From the NCBI RefSeq assembly GCF_021266465.1, contig NZ_CP089848.1, positions 3,782,001 through 3,846,000 of the forward strand: DNA of 64,000 nucleotides, written 5' to 3'. The position numbers and the translations under genes are program-made. A model generated the notes under the pieces. The model was given only the letters and a program-made list of their open reading frames with translations, ran no database searches and was not told the DNA's origin. Positions within the stretch are counted from its first letter, which is position 1; every line of letters begins with the position of its first letter. The stretch comes from Paralcaligenes sp. KSB-10. Its GTDB lineage: Bacteria; Pseudomonadota; Gammaproteobacteria; Burkholderiales; Burkholderiaceae_B. Positions 1-9,188 of this stretch are shown here, piece by piece.

Positions 1-109
1 TTTTAAAATTCTTGCCCAGGAATTATATAATTTATCTTACATATTGGGAAGTTTTGATGATTTGTGCCATGCCTTTGGCCCTTCGCTTCATGGATATGGG
101 TGCTGATCG
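1..109 (+). promoter_or_regulatory. AT-rich leader of the IclR regulator gene
   Basis: This stretch is much more AT-rich than the genes. It contains a TATAAT hexamer at 26-31, but no -35 box at a normal distance is convincing. It probably holds the promoter and operator of the downstream regulator. The neighbouring gene on the left lies outside the window. Confidence 0.3.
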
Positions 110-889
110 ATGAGCAGCCTCGAGAGAATGCTGAGCCTGCTGGATGTATTCACGCCGGCCGCTCCCGTGTGGTCGGCGGAGGACTTGATCCGCTATTCGG
201 GCTCGCCGCCTTCCACCTGCTATCGCTATCTGAAAGTATTGTGCGGGGCGGGGTTTCTTGCGCGCGTGGCCAATGGCTCGTATGTGCTGGGGCCGAGAAT
301 TCTTGAGCTGGATCGCACGATACGCCTGTGCGATCCCGTTTATGTGGCGGGAACATCCATTGCCCAGCACCTGACGGATGCAAAGGGCTACAGCACGCTG
401 CTGTGCATTCTGTTCAGCGACTCCGTCATGTGCGTGCAGCAGGCGCTCAGCCGCGAGGCCCCGCCGCAACTGTTCAACCGCGGGCAGCGTCGCCCCTTGA
501 TCGCCGGGGCCTCGGCCAAGGCCATACTGGCCCATCTGCCTATGCACCAGCTGCGTTCCATTTATGCGAAGAACCGCAAGGAAATCGCCTCCAGCGGCCT
601 GGGTGCGGACTGGGAATTCTTTAAAAAGGCGCTCAAGCAGATTCGCTCCGACGGCTACTGCATGACGGTGGGTGAATACAACCCCGGTGTCATGTCTATT
701 GCCACTCCTTTGTTCAATCAAGAGGGAGAAGTGTTGGGCAGCCTTGCCATGGTTGCCTGGGCCGAGAATTCGGACATGGCGGATTTCCGCACGCTGATGC
801 CTGATGTGGTTCGTGCCGGCCAGGAAATCTCCGCGCGCATCGCGGCCATGGAAAACATGATGGACTTGCCGGCGCGGGCAATAGGTTAG
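110..889 (+). CDS. IclR-family transcriptional regulator
   Basis: A 259-residue protein with the two-domain IclR layout: a winged helix-turn-helix in about residues 1-65 (SLERMLSLLDVF, then STCYRYLKVL as the recognition helix) and a C-terminal effector-binding domain with the family-typical GASAKAILAHL near residue 132 and GVMSIATP near 195. IclR proteins usually control catabolic genes and bind a small aromatic or carboxylic acid. The likely target is the leftward operon that converges on it from 3243. The effector cannot be read from the sequence. The ribosome site before the ATG is weak, and no better in-frame start is visible. Confidence 0.88.
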   Translation: MSSLERMLSLLDVFTPAAPVWSAEDLIRYSGSPPSTCYRYLKVLCGAGFLARVANGSYVLGPRILELDRTIRLCDPVYVAGTSIAQHLTDAKGYSTLLCILFSDSVMCVQQALSREAPPQLFNRGQRRPLIAGASAKAILAHLPMHQLRSIYAKNRKEIASSGLGADWEFFKKALKQIRSDGYCMTVGEYNPGVMSIATPLFNQEGEVLGSLAMVAWAENSDMADFRTLMPDVVRAGQEISARIAAMENMMDLPARAIG

Positions 890-912
890 CCCGCGCCGGC
901 AGGCCTGCTGTA

Positions 913-1599
913 TCAGGCCGACGGTCGGCTTGCGGCATGCCGCATTACATACTGGGCGGTGGACTGTATCGAAGACAGGACCGGCTTGCCGAAGGCGCTT
1001 TGCAGGGAATCCAGGATGTGAAAAGTCGGCAATTGCGAACAGGCGATGAACAGCGCGTCGCAATCGGCCTCGATCATGGCTCGCGCCCGCTGCTCGACTT
1101 CGTCTTCGGTAATGCGTCCCAGCGCCGACACATCGGCCGCGTGAAAACTGTCCAGGTGATCCACGGAGATATCGCCGGACTCCAGGAAGCGTCGAATGCG
1201 CATATTCACATCGTCCTGGTACGGAGTAAGGAGCGCAATGCGGCGGGCGCCGATTTCTCGCAGTGCATCGAGCATGGCTCGCGCCGTGGTGACGACCGGT
1301 CGACCGGTGATTGCGGCGAGATCCTTCGCGATGGCGGCGTCGCCTTCGGGGCCGAGAATGAATCCCGCCGCGGTGCAGCCGTAGGCGATGACATCGACCG
1401 GCGCCTCGGTGAATGCGGCGGCGAGCTCGACCGCTGCTTTTTTATACGCAGGCAACGATTCGGGCGTCAGCAAACCTTCGCCTCGCGGCACCCGCAATGT
1501 TTTGCAGAGACTGCCTTCGGGGAGCCAGTCCAGCATTTCAGGCTCCATGGTCGTATTATTGGCCGGCACCATCAGGCCCAGGCGAACAGGGTTTGTCAT
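913..1599 (-). CDS. Asp/Glu racemase-superfamily protein, maleate isomerase-like
   Basis: A 228-residue protein of the aspartate/glutamate racemase superfamily, in the branch of maleate isomerase and arylmalonate decarboxylase. It opens with the typical MVPANNTTMEPEM and has two candidate catalytic cysteines: Cys75 in AYGCTAAGF and Cys187 in FIACSQLP. Two cysteines fit a cis-trans isomerase or racemase better than the one-cysteine decarboxylases. The ATG at 1599 has AAAGGAAC upstream and overlaps the stop of the preceding gene as ATGA, so a longer reading from 1707 is unlikely. It is the last gene of a three-gene leftward operon. The true substrate, probably a small dicarboxylate or hydroxy acid, is unknown. 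Confidence 0.78.
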   Translation of the reverse strand: MTNPVRLGLMVPANNTTMEPEMLDWLPEGSLCKTLRVPRGEGLLTPESLPAYKKAAVELAAAFTEAPVDVIAYGCTAAGFILGPEGDAAIAKDLAAITGRPVVTTARAMLDALREIGARRIALLTPYQDDVNMRIRRFLESGDISVDHLDSFHAADVSALGRITEDEVEQRARAMIEADCDALFIACSQLPTFHILDSLQSAFGKPVLSSIQSTAQYVMRHAASRPSA

Positions 1600-2180
1600 T
1601 GTGCTGTTCCTTTTGCGTCGAGCGGCATCAGTGGCGCAGCGACGCCCGCGGGCAACGGCAAGCGTGCGGTATTGAGCACCATGGCCAGCATGCTGTAATA
1701 GCCGCAAAGAGCTATCAGGTCGAGCGCGCCAGGCAAGCCGAATCGGCCCGCAATATCGTTGAACGTGGCATCGTCGGCTTCACCGGACTGATGCAGGCTG
1801 CGGCAAAAAAGGTAGACCGCAGCCTGGTCGCCGCTCATGCCGACGGGCGGCTCGCCCCTGGCGATGGCCTCGATGATGGCAGTCGATAGCGTGGTCGTTT
1901 CGCGCGCAATACGCGAATGGGCATGCCATTCGTACTGGCAGCTCCAGCGTCGCGCCGCAACCAGCACGGCCAGTTCGATCAGATCGGGAGCCAACTGCGT
2001 GCCGAAGCGCAGGTATTCGCCCAGGCTTTGCACCCGGCTTGCCAGTTCAGGCTGGTGTATCAGGGCCAGGAAGGGCCCCCTGATCGAACCTCGCGGGCCA
2101 GAGGCGATCTCGGCCGCAACCTTGCGTTGCGGTTCTGTCATGTTTTCGGGTTCGATCTGGGCAAAACGTGGCGAGGTCAT
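1596..2180 (-). CDS. Carboxymuconolactone decarboxylase-family protein
   Basis: A 194-residue protein of the carboxymuconolactone decarboxylase/AhpD-like superfamily. The core shows LIELAVLVAARRWSCQYEWHAH, split here as LIELAVLVAARRW and SCQYEWHAH, with the conserved Glu and His of the family. The redox CxxC pair of AhpD is missing, so it is closer to the decarboxylase-like members and is unlikely to be a peroxidase component. It starts at 2180 with the ribosome site lying inside the end of the previous gene, and its stop overlaps the next start as ATGA, so the three genes are translationally coupled. Its precise reaction is not known. Confidence 0.8.
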   Translation of the reverse strand: MTSPRFAQIEPENMTEPQRKVAAEIASGPRGSIRGPFLALIHQPELASRVQSLGEYLRFGTQLAPDLIELAVLVAARRWSCQYEWHAHSRIARETTTLSTAIIEAIARGEPPVGMSGDQAAVYLFCRSLHQSGEADDATFNDIAGRFGLPGALDLIALCGYYSMLAMVLNTARLPLPAGVAAPLMPLDAKGTAQ

Positions 2181-2184
2181 GGCA

Positions 2185-3243
2185 TCAGGTCCTTGTGGGC
2201 TGGGCCGGTGGGCTGCCGGCAGGCGGGCGTATGGTGATGGAATGGGCCGGGCGGTCGGGGGCGGCGTTGATGGGGCGCCAGCAGAATGATCGCACCTCGC
2301 CGAATTCATGCGGCAAGCGCAGCCACGTGTCGCCGCCATCGATGCTGCGATATATCTGCCCCAGGTTGCTTGCGAGGAAAATGATCTCGGGATTGGAGGG
2401 ATGCGTTGCCACGCACCACGGTGTACTGTTCAGGCCAGGAGGCAAGCCCGCATCTTTCCAGGTTTCGCCATAATCGGTGCTGCGCCACAGGATTCCTGTG
2501 GAACCCGGTGGCCCGTCGCCGTTGGTCAGGAATAAAGTGGCGTCGCTATCGGCGCGCGGCACGATGGCTCGCGTGTATTGCCATGGGGAGTCGAGTTCTT
2601 GAAAGACCCATGTGCGGCCCTCGTCTTCGCTGCGATGCAGGCCGCGGTTGGTGGTTGCGAACAGGATCGTCGCCCCTGAAGCGTTCCTGATGCAGGCGAT
2701 GCCGTGCACATCGGCCGAGATCAGGCCGTCGTCGCGCCGAACCCAGCTGCGGCCGCCGTCGTCGCTGCGGTAAATGCCGCCGATCTCGACGGTAGCCCAT
2801 ATGACATGGGCATCTCCTGGTTCGACCAGGATTTGCGTGACGCGGGTTGCTCCCATATTGATTTCGGAAAATTTCGAAATGCCGGGCACGTTCAGTTCAT
2901 GCCAGCTGGCGCCGGCGTCGTTCGAGCGGAAAAAGCCGGCGGGACGCGTGCCCGCATAAAGAATGCGGGGATCGTCGGGATCCTGCGCCAAGGCCCATAT
3001 ATCGTGCATGGGCGAGGCCACGGGCGTCCAGCGCACGGTTTTTTCGCTCCACCTGAACAAACCCATGTCTGTGCCGGCGTATAGCTCATCAGGCGTTTTT
3101 GGATGGCCGCAGAATGTCCAGACGCGTGCTTCGAGATACATGCCGGAATGACTGTTCGGGTGGACCCAGGTTTCCCCCATATCGTCGCTGAACCATGCGG
3201 AATGCCCCGCCGTACCCGCGTAGACCTCGATTCGCATACCCAT
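2185..3243 (-). CDS. Asp-box (BNR) beta-propeller protein
   Basis: A 352-residue protein made almost wholly of sialidase-type Asp-box repeats of the form S-x-D-x-G-x-x-W. Six are plain: SDDMGETW, SNDAGASW, SDDGGRSW, SEDEGRTW, STDYGETW and SIDGGDTW, spaced as expected for blades of a propeller. There is no signal peptide, so it is predicted to be cytoplasmic, and the sialidase catalytic residues are not recognisable. Proteins of this kind are often annotated as glycosyl hydrolases, but the fold alone does not show an activity. It heads the operon that runs into the carboxymuconolactone-decarboxylase-like and racemase-like genes, and is divergent from a Bug receptor 96 bases away. Confidence 0.75.
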   Translation of the reverse strand: MGMRIEVYAGTAGHSAWFSDDMGETWVHPNSHSGMYLEARVWTFCGHPKTPDELYAGTDMGLFRWSEKTVRWTPVASPMHDIWALAQDPDDPRILYAGTRPAGFFRSNDAGASWHELNVPGISKFSEINMGATRVTQILVEPGDAHVIWATVEIGGIYRSDDGGRSWVRRDDGLISADVHGIACIRNASGATILFATTNRGLHRSEDEGRTWVFQELDSPWQYTRAIVPRADSDATLFLTNGDGPPGSTGILWRSTDYGETWKDAGLPPGLNSTPWCVATHPSNPEIIFLASNLGQIYRSIDGGDTWLRLPHEFGEVRSFCWRPINAAPDRPAHSITIRPPAGSPPAQPTRT

Positions 3244-3339
3244 TTTTTTCGACGCCTTGCCTATTGCATGGATTGTTAGAAAGATTAATTTATTCTACTA
3301 TGTGAGAAATATTACTATTTATAAGGTAAGGAGACAACT
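3244..3339. promoter_or_regulatory. Divergent promoter region between the propeller operon and the Bug receptor
   Basis: A short intergenic stretch, AT-rich from about 3275 to 3325, separates two divergent transcription units. It must carry promoters for both directions and is a plausible IclR operator site. A good ribosome site, AAGGAGA, ends it on the plus strand just before 3340. Confidence 0.45.
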
Positions 3340-4305
3340 ATGATGAACCTGAGCGCAGCACTGGCTGCCGGCATTCTGGCCCTGGCCGCGGCCCCCGCGA
3401 TGGCGCAGTCCTATCCGTCCCGGCCCATCAGCATTGTGATCGGCTTCCCTCCAGGAGGCGCAATCGACACCATTACGCGCGTCATTGGGCCCAAGATGTC
3501 GGAATCCATGGGCCAGCCGATCGTCATTGAAAACAAACCCGGCGCCGGAGGGGCCATCGGTGCGGCTTATGTGGCGCGTGCCAAGCCGGATGGGTACACG
3601 ATTTTCATGGGCACCATGGGCAACTTCGCGATTGCGCCAAGCCTGATCAAGAACCTGCCCTACAACGTGCAGAAGGATTTTGCCCCGGTAACCCTGGTGG
3701 CCGCTTCGGGTTTTGTCCTGTATGTCAATCCCAAGCTGCCTGTCAAGACTGTCAAGGATCTTATCGCCTACGGCAAGGCGCACCCGGGCGGTTTGAACTT
3801 CTCGTCCAGCGGCAATGGCGGTTTGCCGCATATGGCGGGGGAAATGTTCAACTCCGCAACTGGCCTGAAAATGACTCACGTCCCTTATAAAGGGAGCAGT
3901 CCCAGCATCGCCGGCCTTATTGCCGGCCAGGTCCAGCTGACATTCGAGGCGCCCGCCATCGGCATCCCGTTCGTCCAGTCCGGCCAGCTTGTCGCTCTTG
4001 CCACCACCGGCGACAAGCCCTTGGCCGCTCTGCCCAATGTGCCGACGGTGGCGGCATCCATGCCGGGGTTCACCATATCGAACTGGTTCGGCATGGCTGT
4101 TCCGGCTGGCACTCCGCCAGCGGTCGTAGACAGAATCCAAAAGGAAGTTGCCAAGGCCTTGCGCCAGCCCGCGGTCAAATCCAAGCTGGAATCCGTGGGC
4201 GTGGAGCCGGTCGGCAATACGCCCGGAGAATTCGGCAAATATATAAAGGATGAGACCGGCCGCTGGGCGCATGTGATCAAGGACGCCGGCATCAAGATGG
4301 AATAG
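3340..4305 (+). CDS. Bug-family tripartite tricarboxylate transporter substrate receptor
   Basis: A 321-residue periplasmic receptor of the Bug/TctC family. It has a Sec signal peptide ending AMAQ at about residue 23, then the family signature YPSRPISIVIGFPPGG, the ligand-loop motif GAGGAIGAAYVARAKPDGYT near residue 68, and a C-terminal GEFGKYIKDETGRW. Bug proteins bind carboxylates or related metabolites and normally hand them to TctA/TctB membrane proteins. No tctA or tctB gene is in the window, as is common in Alcaligenaceae, which carry many orphan Bug genes. The gene sits divergent from the racemase operon, so the ligand may be the substrate of those enzymes. Confidence 0.9.
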   Translation: MMNLSAALAAGILALAAAPAMAQSYPSRPISIVIGFPPGGAIDTITRVIGPKMSESMGQPIVIENKPGAGGAIGAAYVARAKPDGYTIFMGTMGNFAIAPSLIKNLPYNVQKDFAPVTLVAASGFVLYVNPKLPVKTVKDLIAYGKAHPGGLNFSSSGNGGLPHMAGEMFNSATGLKMTHVPYKGSSPSIAGLIAGQVQLTFEAPAIGIPFVQSGQLVALATTGDKPLAALPNVPTVAASMPGFTISNWFGMAVPAGTPPAVVDRIQKEVAKALRQPAVKSKLESVGVEPVGNTPGEFGKYIKDETGRWAHVIKDAGIKME

Positions 4306-4322
4306 CGCGCTCCGCGCCCGTA

Positions 4323-4343
4323 GGGCGGCACTCGCGGCCGCCC
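4323..4343. terminator. Weak hairpin after the Bug receptor
   Basis: A 7-bp GC stem (GGGCGGC with GCCGCCC) around a 7-base loop lies 18 bases after the stop codon. There is no strong T-run, so termination activity is uncertain. Confidence 0.3.
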
Positions 4344-4452
4344 GGCAAAGCGTATTTCTTTTCAACTGCGGCGCGTACTACACTAAGGCAGTGATTCACT
4401 CTCTTTGATCGGAGCCTGATATTCCTGGTTCCGGCGCTTTACGGGGTTATCC

Positions 4453-6975
4453 ATGCCTACACATCAATCGGCTCGCGAGGCCGTGGCTTCGGCAACAGCG
4501 TCCGCGATTTCCTTCATCTCTTCCCACACCGCAGGCGGCAAGACCGCTTCTTCCGATGCCGCGGCCCGGCCGGGCGCGTCTTTCCATCTTCGCAAAGTGG
4601 CGGTATGTGGTGCGGGCGTGATGGGGGCCCAGATTGCGGCGCACTGCGTCAATGCGGGCGTGCCGGTGGTGTTGTTCGATTTGCCGTCCAAAGAGGGCGA
4701 TAAAAGCGGCATTGCCAAGCGGGCGATTGCCCAGCTTAAAAAGCTGAATCCCGCGCCGTTGGGCACGCCGCAACTGGCCGAGCTGATCACACCCGCCAAC
4801 TATGCGGACGACCTGAACCTGCTGGCCGATTGCGACCTGATCATCGAGGCCATTGCCGAACGCCTGGACTGGAAGCGCGATCTTTATCATCAACTGGCGC
4901 CGGCGATCAAGCCGCAGGCGATTATCGCCAGCAACACCTCGGGCCTGTCGATCACCGCCTTGTCGCAAGCCTTGCCCGAGCAGTTGCGACACCGCTTCTG
5001 TGGAGTGCATTTCTTCAATCCTCCGCGCTATATGCCTCTGGTCGAACTGATTCCCACCGCCGATACCGAACCGGCGCTGCTCGACGATCTGGAAACCTTT
5101 CTGGTGTCGCAACTGGGCAAGGGCGTGGTGCGCGCCAAAGATACGCCCAATTTCGTGGGTAATCGCATCGGCGTATTCGGGATTTTGTCGGTGTTTGCTC
5201 AGGCTGAAAAATTCGGCCTGCCCTACGATCTGGTCGATGAGCTGACAGGCAAGCGCCTGGGGCGCGCCAAGTCGGGTACCTTCCGCACGGCCGATGTAGT
5301 GGGCCTGGACACCCTGGCGCACGTGGTGCGCACCATGCAAGACCAACTGCCCGACGATCCGTTTCATGCGCATTTCGGCGTGCCGCCGGTGGTGGCGGCA
5401 TTGATTGAAAAAGGCGCCCTGGGGCAAAAGACCGGAGCGGGTTTTTATCGCAAGGAAGGCAAGGCCATATTGCGGCTCGACCCAGCCAAGGGGGAGTATG
5501 TTCCCGCCGATTCCACGATCGACGAGGGCGTGGCCGCTATATTGGCCGAGCGCGATCCGGCCAAGCGCCTGAAGGCCTTGCGCGAATCGGACCACCCGCA
5601 GGCGCAGTTCGTCTGGGCGGTGCTGCGCGACGGCTTCCATTACAGTGCCGTGCATCTGGCCGATATTGCCGATACGGCGCGCCAGGTCGATCAAGCCATG
5701 GCCTGGGGCTTCGGCCATGCCCAGGGTCCGTTCGAGATCTGGCAGTCGGCGGGCTGGTGCGAAGTGGCCGGCTGGATAGCCGAAGATATCAAGGCGGGCA
5801 AAGCCCTGTCCAGCGCGCCGCTGCCCGGCTGGGTCACCCGCGGCCCGGTGTGGGATGCGCAAGGCGTGCAGACTGCCGAGGGCTCCTGGAATCCGCGTAC
5901 GCAGAAATTCCAGCCGCGCAGCGACTTGCCCGTGTATGGCCGCCAGATCGCCGCGCCGCGCCTGGTGGGCGAGCCCGATTCCCTGAACGACACCGTTGTT
6001 TTCGAAAACGAGGCCGTCAAGTGCTGGACGCTGCCGGCGCCGCATCCGCAAGAGGTGTTGATCCTGTCGTTCAAGTCCAAGATGCACACGCTCGGTCCGG
6101 ATGTGGTGCGCGGCATTGCGCGGGCGGTCGACCTGGCCGAGGCCTCATTCAAGGCCTTGGTGATAGGCCAGTTGAGCGAGCCGTTTTCGGCGGGCGCCGA
6201 CCTCAAGGCCATGCTGCCGGTTTTTGCCGCGGGCGGTGCGGCGGCGGTGGAACCCATTGAACGCGAGATGCAGGACATGGTCCTGCGCTTGCGCTACGCC
6301 CAGGTGCCGGTGGTGGCCGCTTTGGCGGGCATGGCGCTGGGCGGGGGCTGCGAGCTTTCGGTGCATTGCGCCAGGCGGGTCGCGCATTTTGAAACGTATA
6401 TTGGCCTGGTCGAGGCCGGCATAGGCCTGGTGCCCGGCGCGGGCGGCCTGACGTACTGCGCGCGCCGCGCGGCCGAGTTGCAGGCTGAAGGCGCGCCGGA
6501 TGCGCCCTTGCTGGCTTTCCTAAAAAAATTCGCCCTGGCGGTGGCCAGCGCCCAGGTGTCCAGGTCGGCGCTCGATGCGCGGCAGATCGGCTATTTGCAG
6601 GCGTCCGATACGGTCGTCATGAACCGCTACGAGCTGCTGTATGTGGCGGTGCGCGAAGCGCAGGCCATGGCCGAGTCCGGCTGGCGCGCCCCGATACCAC
6701 GCACTTTTCCGGTGGCCGGACGCGACGGCACGGCCACGCTGAAGGCGCAATTGCTGAACATGAAGGTGGGAGGCTATATCTCCGACTACGATTTTGTCGT
6801 GGCTGAGAAAGTGGCGCATGTGATGTGCGGAGGCGATGTCGACCCCGGCTCGCTGGTCGACGAGGCCTGGATGCTGGCGCTTGAACGCGAAGCCTTCCTG
6901 GGTTTGCTGACCCAGGCCAAAACCCAGGAACGTATTGCCGGCATATTGAAAACCGGCAAGCCGGTACGCAATTGA
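4453..6975 (+). CDS. 3-hydroxyacyl-CoA dehydrogenase / enoyl-CoA hydratase fusion (FadN-like)
   Basis: An 840-residue bifunctional beta-oxidation enzyme. The N-terminal half is a 3-hydroxyacyl-CoA dehydrogenase: the Rossmann motif GAGVMG near residue 55, the catalytic-His segment GVHFFNPPRYMPLVELI near 183, and a second dehydrogenase C-domain. The C-terminal part (about 530-800) is a crotonase fold with the oxyanion pieces FSAGADLKAM and GMALGGGCELS. This dehydrogenase-first order is that of FadN-type proteins, the reverse of Escherichia coli FadB. It oxidises and hydrates acyl-CoA in the cytoplasm. It lies 105 bases before a thiolase gene, so the pair completes the last steps of beta-oxidation. 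Confidence 0.88.
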   Translation: MPTHQSAREAVASATASAISFISSHTAGGKTASSDAAARPGASFHLRKVAVCGAGVMGAQIAAHCVNAGVPVVLFDLPSKEGDKSGIAKRAIAQLKKLNPAPLGTPQLAELITPANYADDLNLLADCDLIIEAIAERLDWKRDLYHQLAPAIKPQAIIASNTSGLSITALSQALPEQLRHRFCGVHFFNPPRYMPLVELIPTADTEPALLDDLETFLVSQLGKGVVRAKDTPNFVGNRIGVFGILSVFAQAEKFGLPYDLVDELTGKRLGRAKSGTFRTADVVGLDTLAHVVRTMQDQLPDDPFHAHFGVPPVVAALIEKGALGQKTGAGFYRKEGKAILRLDPAKGEYVPADSTIDEGVAAILAERDPAKRLKALRESDHPQAQFVWAVLRDGFHYSAVHLADIADTARQVDQAMAWGFGHAQGPFEIWQSAGWCEVAGWIAEDIKAGKALSSAPLPGWVTRGPVWDAQGVQTAEGSWNPRTQKFQPRSDLPVYGRQIAAPRLVGEPDSLNDTVVFENEAVKCWTLPAPHPQEVLILSFKSKMHTLGPDVVRGIARAVDLAEASFKALVIGQLSEPFSAGADLKAMLPVFAAGGAAAVEPIEREMQDMVLRLRYAQVPVVAALAGMALGGGCELSVHCARRVAHFETYIGLVEAGIGLVPGAGGLTYCARRAAELQAEGAPDAPLLAFLKKFALAVASAQVSRSALDARQIGYLQASDTVVMNRYELLYVAVREAQAMAESGWRAPIPRTFPVAGRDGTATLKAQLLNMKVGGYISDYDFVVAEKVAHVMCGGDVDPGSLVDEAWMLALEREAFLGLLTQAKTQERIAGILKTGKPVRN

Positions 6976-6991
6976 TGGATCAGCCGTAGGA

Positions 6992-7008
6992 GTGGCCCTT
7001 GTGGCCAC
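6992..7008. terminator. Small hairpin between the beta-oxidation genes
   Basis: A short inverted repeat, GTGGCC with GGCCAC around a 5-base loop, lies between the dehydrogenase and thiolase genes without a T-run. It may act in mRNA processing or stability and not as a full terminator. Confidence 0.25.
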
Positions 7009-7080
7009 CCTTCATGCGGGAAATAACAGGACGAGCAGGTACCCGGCTTGTTCCATGCACACGAGGTCAAGGAGTTTGGT

Positions 7081-8277
7081 ATGAGCACTTTGCAGCAAGC
7101 CTATATCGTCGCGGCGACTCGCACGCCTATTGGCAAGGCGCCGCGCGGCGTGTTGTCGCACCAGCGTCCCGACGATCTGCTGGCGCGGGTGATCCAGGGT
7201 GTGCTGGCGCAGGCGCCCAGCCTGGACCCGGCCGCGATTGAAGATGCGATCGTGGGCTGTGCGATTCCCGAGGGCCCTCAGGGCCTGAATGTCGCTCGCA
7301 TAGGCGCCTTGCTGTCGGGGCTGCCCAGCTCGGTCGGGGGCGTGACCGTGAACCGGTTCTGCGCGTCCGGGCTTACCGCCATCGCCATGGCCGCCGACCG
7401 CATTCGCGTGGGCGAAGCCGATGTGCTCATCGCGGGCGGCACCGAATCCATGAGCCAGGTGCCGACCATGGGCGTCAGCACGTCGTTCAGTCCAGCTATT
7501 TTTGCGCGCGACGAGAACCTGGGCATTGCGTATGGCATGGGCCTGACGGCCGAGCAGGTCGCAGTGCGCTGGAAGGTATCGCGCGAGGATCAGGATGCGT
7601 TTGCGCTGCGTTCGCATCAGCGGGCGATTGCCGCGCAGCAGGCCGGCGAATTTGCCGATGAAATGCTGCCGCTCGATGTGATCAACCGGGTGCCCGATTT
7701 GCACACGGGCAAGGTGGCCGAGATCCACAAAATGGTAAGCCTGGACGAGGGCGCACGCGCCGACACCAGCCTGGATGCCCTGGCAAAGTTGCGGCCGGTG
7801 TTTGCGGCGCGCGGCAGTGTGACCGCTGGCAATAGTTCGCAGATTTCCGATGGCGCGGGTGCGCTGCTGGTGGTGTCCGAGCGCGCGCTCAAGACCCATG
7901 GGCTGACTCCTTTGGCGCGCTTTGTGTCGTTTGCGGTGCGCGGGGTGCCCCCCGAGATCATGGGTATCGGTCCCAAGGAAGCCATCCCCCGGGTCTTGAA
8001 ACACGCCGGATTAAAGCTGGATCAGATGGGCTGGATCGAACTGAACGAAGCCTTCGCGGCGCAGTCTCTGGCGGTAATACGCGATCTGGGCTTGAATCCC
8101 GAGATCGTGAATCCAATGGGGGGGGCGATTGCCCTGGGGCATCCCTTGGGTGCAACCGGCGCCATCCGCGCCGCCACCGTCATACATGGCATACGCCGCC
8201 GCAAATTCGATTACGGCATGTTGACCATGTGCGTAGGCACAGGCATGGGGGCGGCAGGTATTTTCGAAAGGGTGTAG
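7081..8277 (+). CDS. fadA: Acetyl-CoA C-acyltransferase (beta-ketothiolase)
   Basis: A 398-residue thiolase. The acyl-accepting Cys94 sits in RFCASGLTA, the second active-site region is [15 protein letters not shown], and the C-terminal cysteine loop is [13 protein letters not shown]. It cleaves 3-ketoacyl-CoA with CoA in the last step of beta-oxidation, working with the dehydrogenase encoded just upstream. The start at 7081 is chosen because AAGGAG lies seven bases before it, and an upstream in-frame ATG at 7048 has no such site. The assignment as FadA-like rests on the neighbour; a biosynthetic thiolase is less likely but cannot be excluded by sequence alone. Confidence 0.88.
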   Translation: MSTLQQAYIVAATRTPIGKAPRGVLSHQRPDDLLARVIQGVLAQAPSLDPAAIEDAIVGCAIPEGPQGLNVARIGALLSGLPSSVGGVTVNRFCASGLTAIAMAADRIRVGEADVLIAGGTESMSQVPTMGVSTSFSPAIFARDENLGIAYGMGLTAEQVAVRWKVSREDQDAFALRSHQRAIAAQQAGEFADEMLPLDVINRVPDLHTGKVAEIHKMVSLDEGARADTSLDALAKLRPVFAARGSVTAGNSSQISDGAGALLVVSERALKTHGLTPLARFVSFAVRGVPPEIMGIGPKEAIPRVLKHAGLKLDQMGWIELNEAFAAQSLAVIRDLGLNPEIVNPMGGAIALGHPLGATGAIRAATVIHGIRRRKFDYGMLTMCVGTGMGAAGIFERV

Positions 8278-8310
8278 TTTAATCGTCTGGCCCGATTGAA
8301 CGATCGTCCT

Positions 8311-9018
8311 TCAGGCCTCGCCGTTTTCCTCGAGTATCGCCATGACATTGCGCCCCGTGCGCTGCAGATGCTGCGTCAGAATCTGTGCGGCGAGTTCCTT
8401 GTCGCGAGCCATGGCCGCCTCGAAAATGGCTTTGTGTTCGGCAGGAACGTTCTCGTCGGGGGCATGCCGCGTCAGAAACAGCCGCCGGTAGCGGTCGCTC
8501 AGATCGTGCAGTGTGCCGCAAAAGCGCAGCAGCAAAGGCATGCCGCAGGCCGAAAACAGAGTCAAGTGGAAAACGCGATGCGTTTTTTCCCATTCGTCGG
8601 ATCGCTCCCCTTTTTCTTCCAGGCGGGCCAGGCGGTAATACGCCGCCGTCAAGGCATCCTCCCAGGCTGCATCGCCGTGCAGGATCGATTCGTTCATGGC
8701 CATGACTTCCATTTGCGTGCGCAGGGTGGTGACTTCACGCAGGTTTTCCGCCGATACGGGGGCGACGCGGTAGCCGCGATGATCCGCGATCTGCACCAGG
8801 CCCTCCGCGGTCAGCCGAGTCAGCGCTTCGCGCAGCGGACTGAGACTGACCGCATAGTGGTGGCGCAGATCGTCCAGCCGCAGCTTGGTGCCGGGCGGGT
8901 ACGAGCCTTGCAGGATCTCGGCGCGGATCTGAATCGCAAGTGCCGCCGTAAGCGACGCTCCGGCTTCCGGTGCCTGGGGGTCTGAAGAATTTTTCATACG
9001 GACGCCATTATGTTCCAT
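8311..9018 (-). CDS. GntR-family (FCD-type) transcriptional regulator
   Basis: A 235-residue regulator with an N-terminal winged helix of the GntR type (GSYPPGTKLRLDDLRHHYAVS, quoted in part; SLSPLREALTRL is the recognition helix) and a C-terminal all-helical FCD effector domain whose conserved acidic and histidine residues (MNESILHGDAAW, HRVFHLTLF, EHKAIFEA) usually bind a metal and a carboxylate. It is divergent from the three-gene set starting at 9189 and probably controls it. A second start, at 8997, is possible; neither has a strong ribosome site. Confidence 0.87.
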   Translation of the reverse strand: MEHNGVRMKNSSDPQAPEAGASLTAALAIQIRAEILQGSYPPGTKLRLDDLRHHYAVSLSPLREALTRLTAEGLVQIADHRGYRVAPVSAENLREVTTLRTQMEVMAMNESILHGDAAWEDALTAAYYRLARLEEKGERSDEWEKTHRVFHLTLFSACGMPLLLRFCGTLHDLSDRYRRLFLTRHAPDENVPAEHKAIFEAAMARDKELAAQILTQHLQRTGRNVMAILEENGEA

Positions 9019-9188
9019 GGCTATTTTAGCTGCATTATAAATAATCGATTAAAAATAAATAATCGATATTTTTATTGACATAGGCAATTTTATAGTCAAA
9101 CATTGAGGCCTGTCGCAAGCCATGCACCGCGTTTTCGCAGCGACGTGGAAGTAGCGGCGCACCAATTCAAGACCTCAAGGAACCATGT
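9019..9188. promoter_or_regulatory. Divergent control region with a repeated ATCGAT operator candidate
   Basis: Between the GntR gene and its divergent neighbour lies an AT-rich block with a perfect 13-bp direct repeat, ATAAATAATCGAT, at 9037-9049 and 9055-9067, each ending in the palindrome ATCGAT, with starts 18 bases apart. A TTGACA at 9075-9080 and TATAGT at 9091-9096 are promoter-like but badly spaced relative to each other. The repeat is the best operator candidate for the GntR protein. Confidence 0.5.

Noticed and set aside
4447-6087. 546-codon open frame antisense to the beta-oxidation fusion gene
   Set aside because: It is an antisense shadow of a well-supported gene with strong domain motifs; its translation has no recognisable domain.
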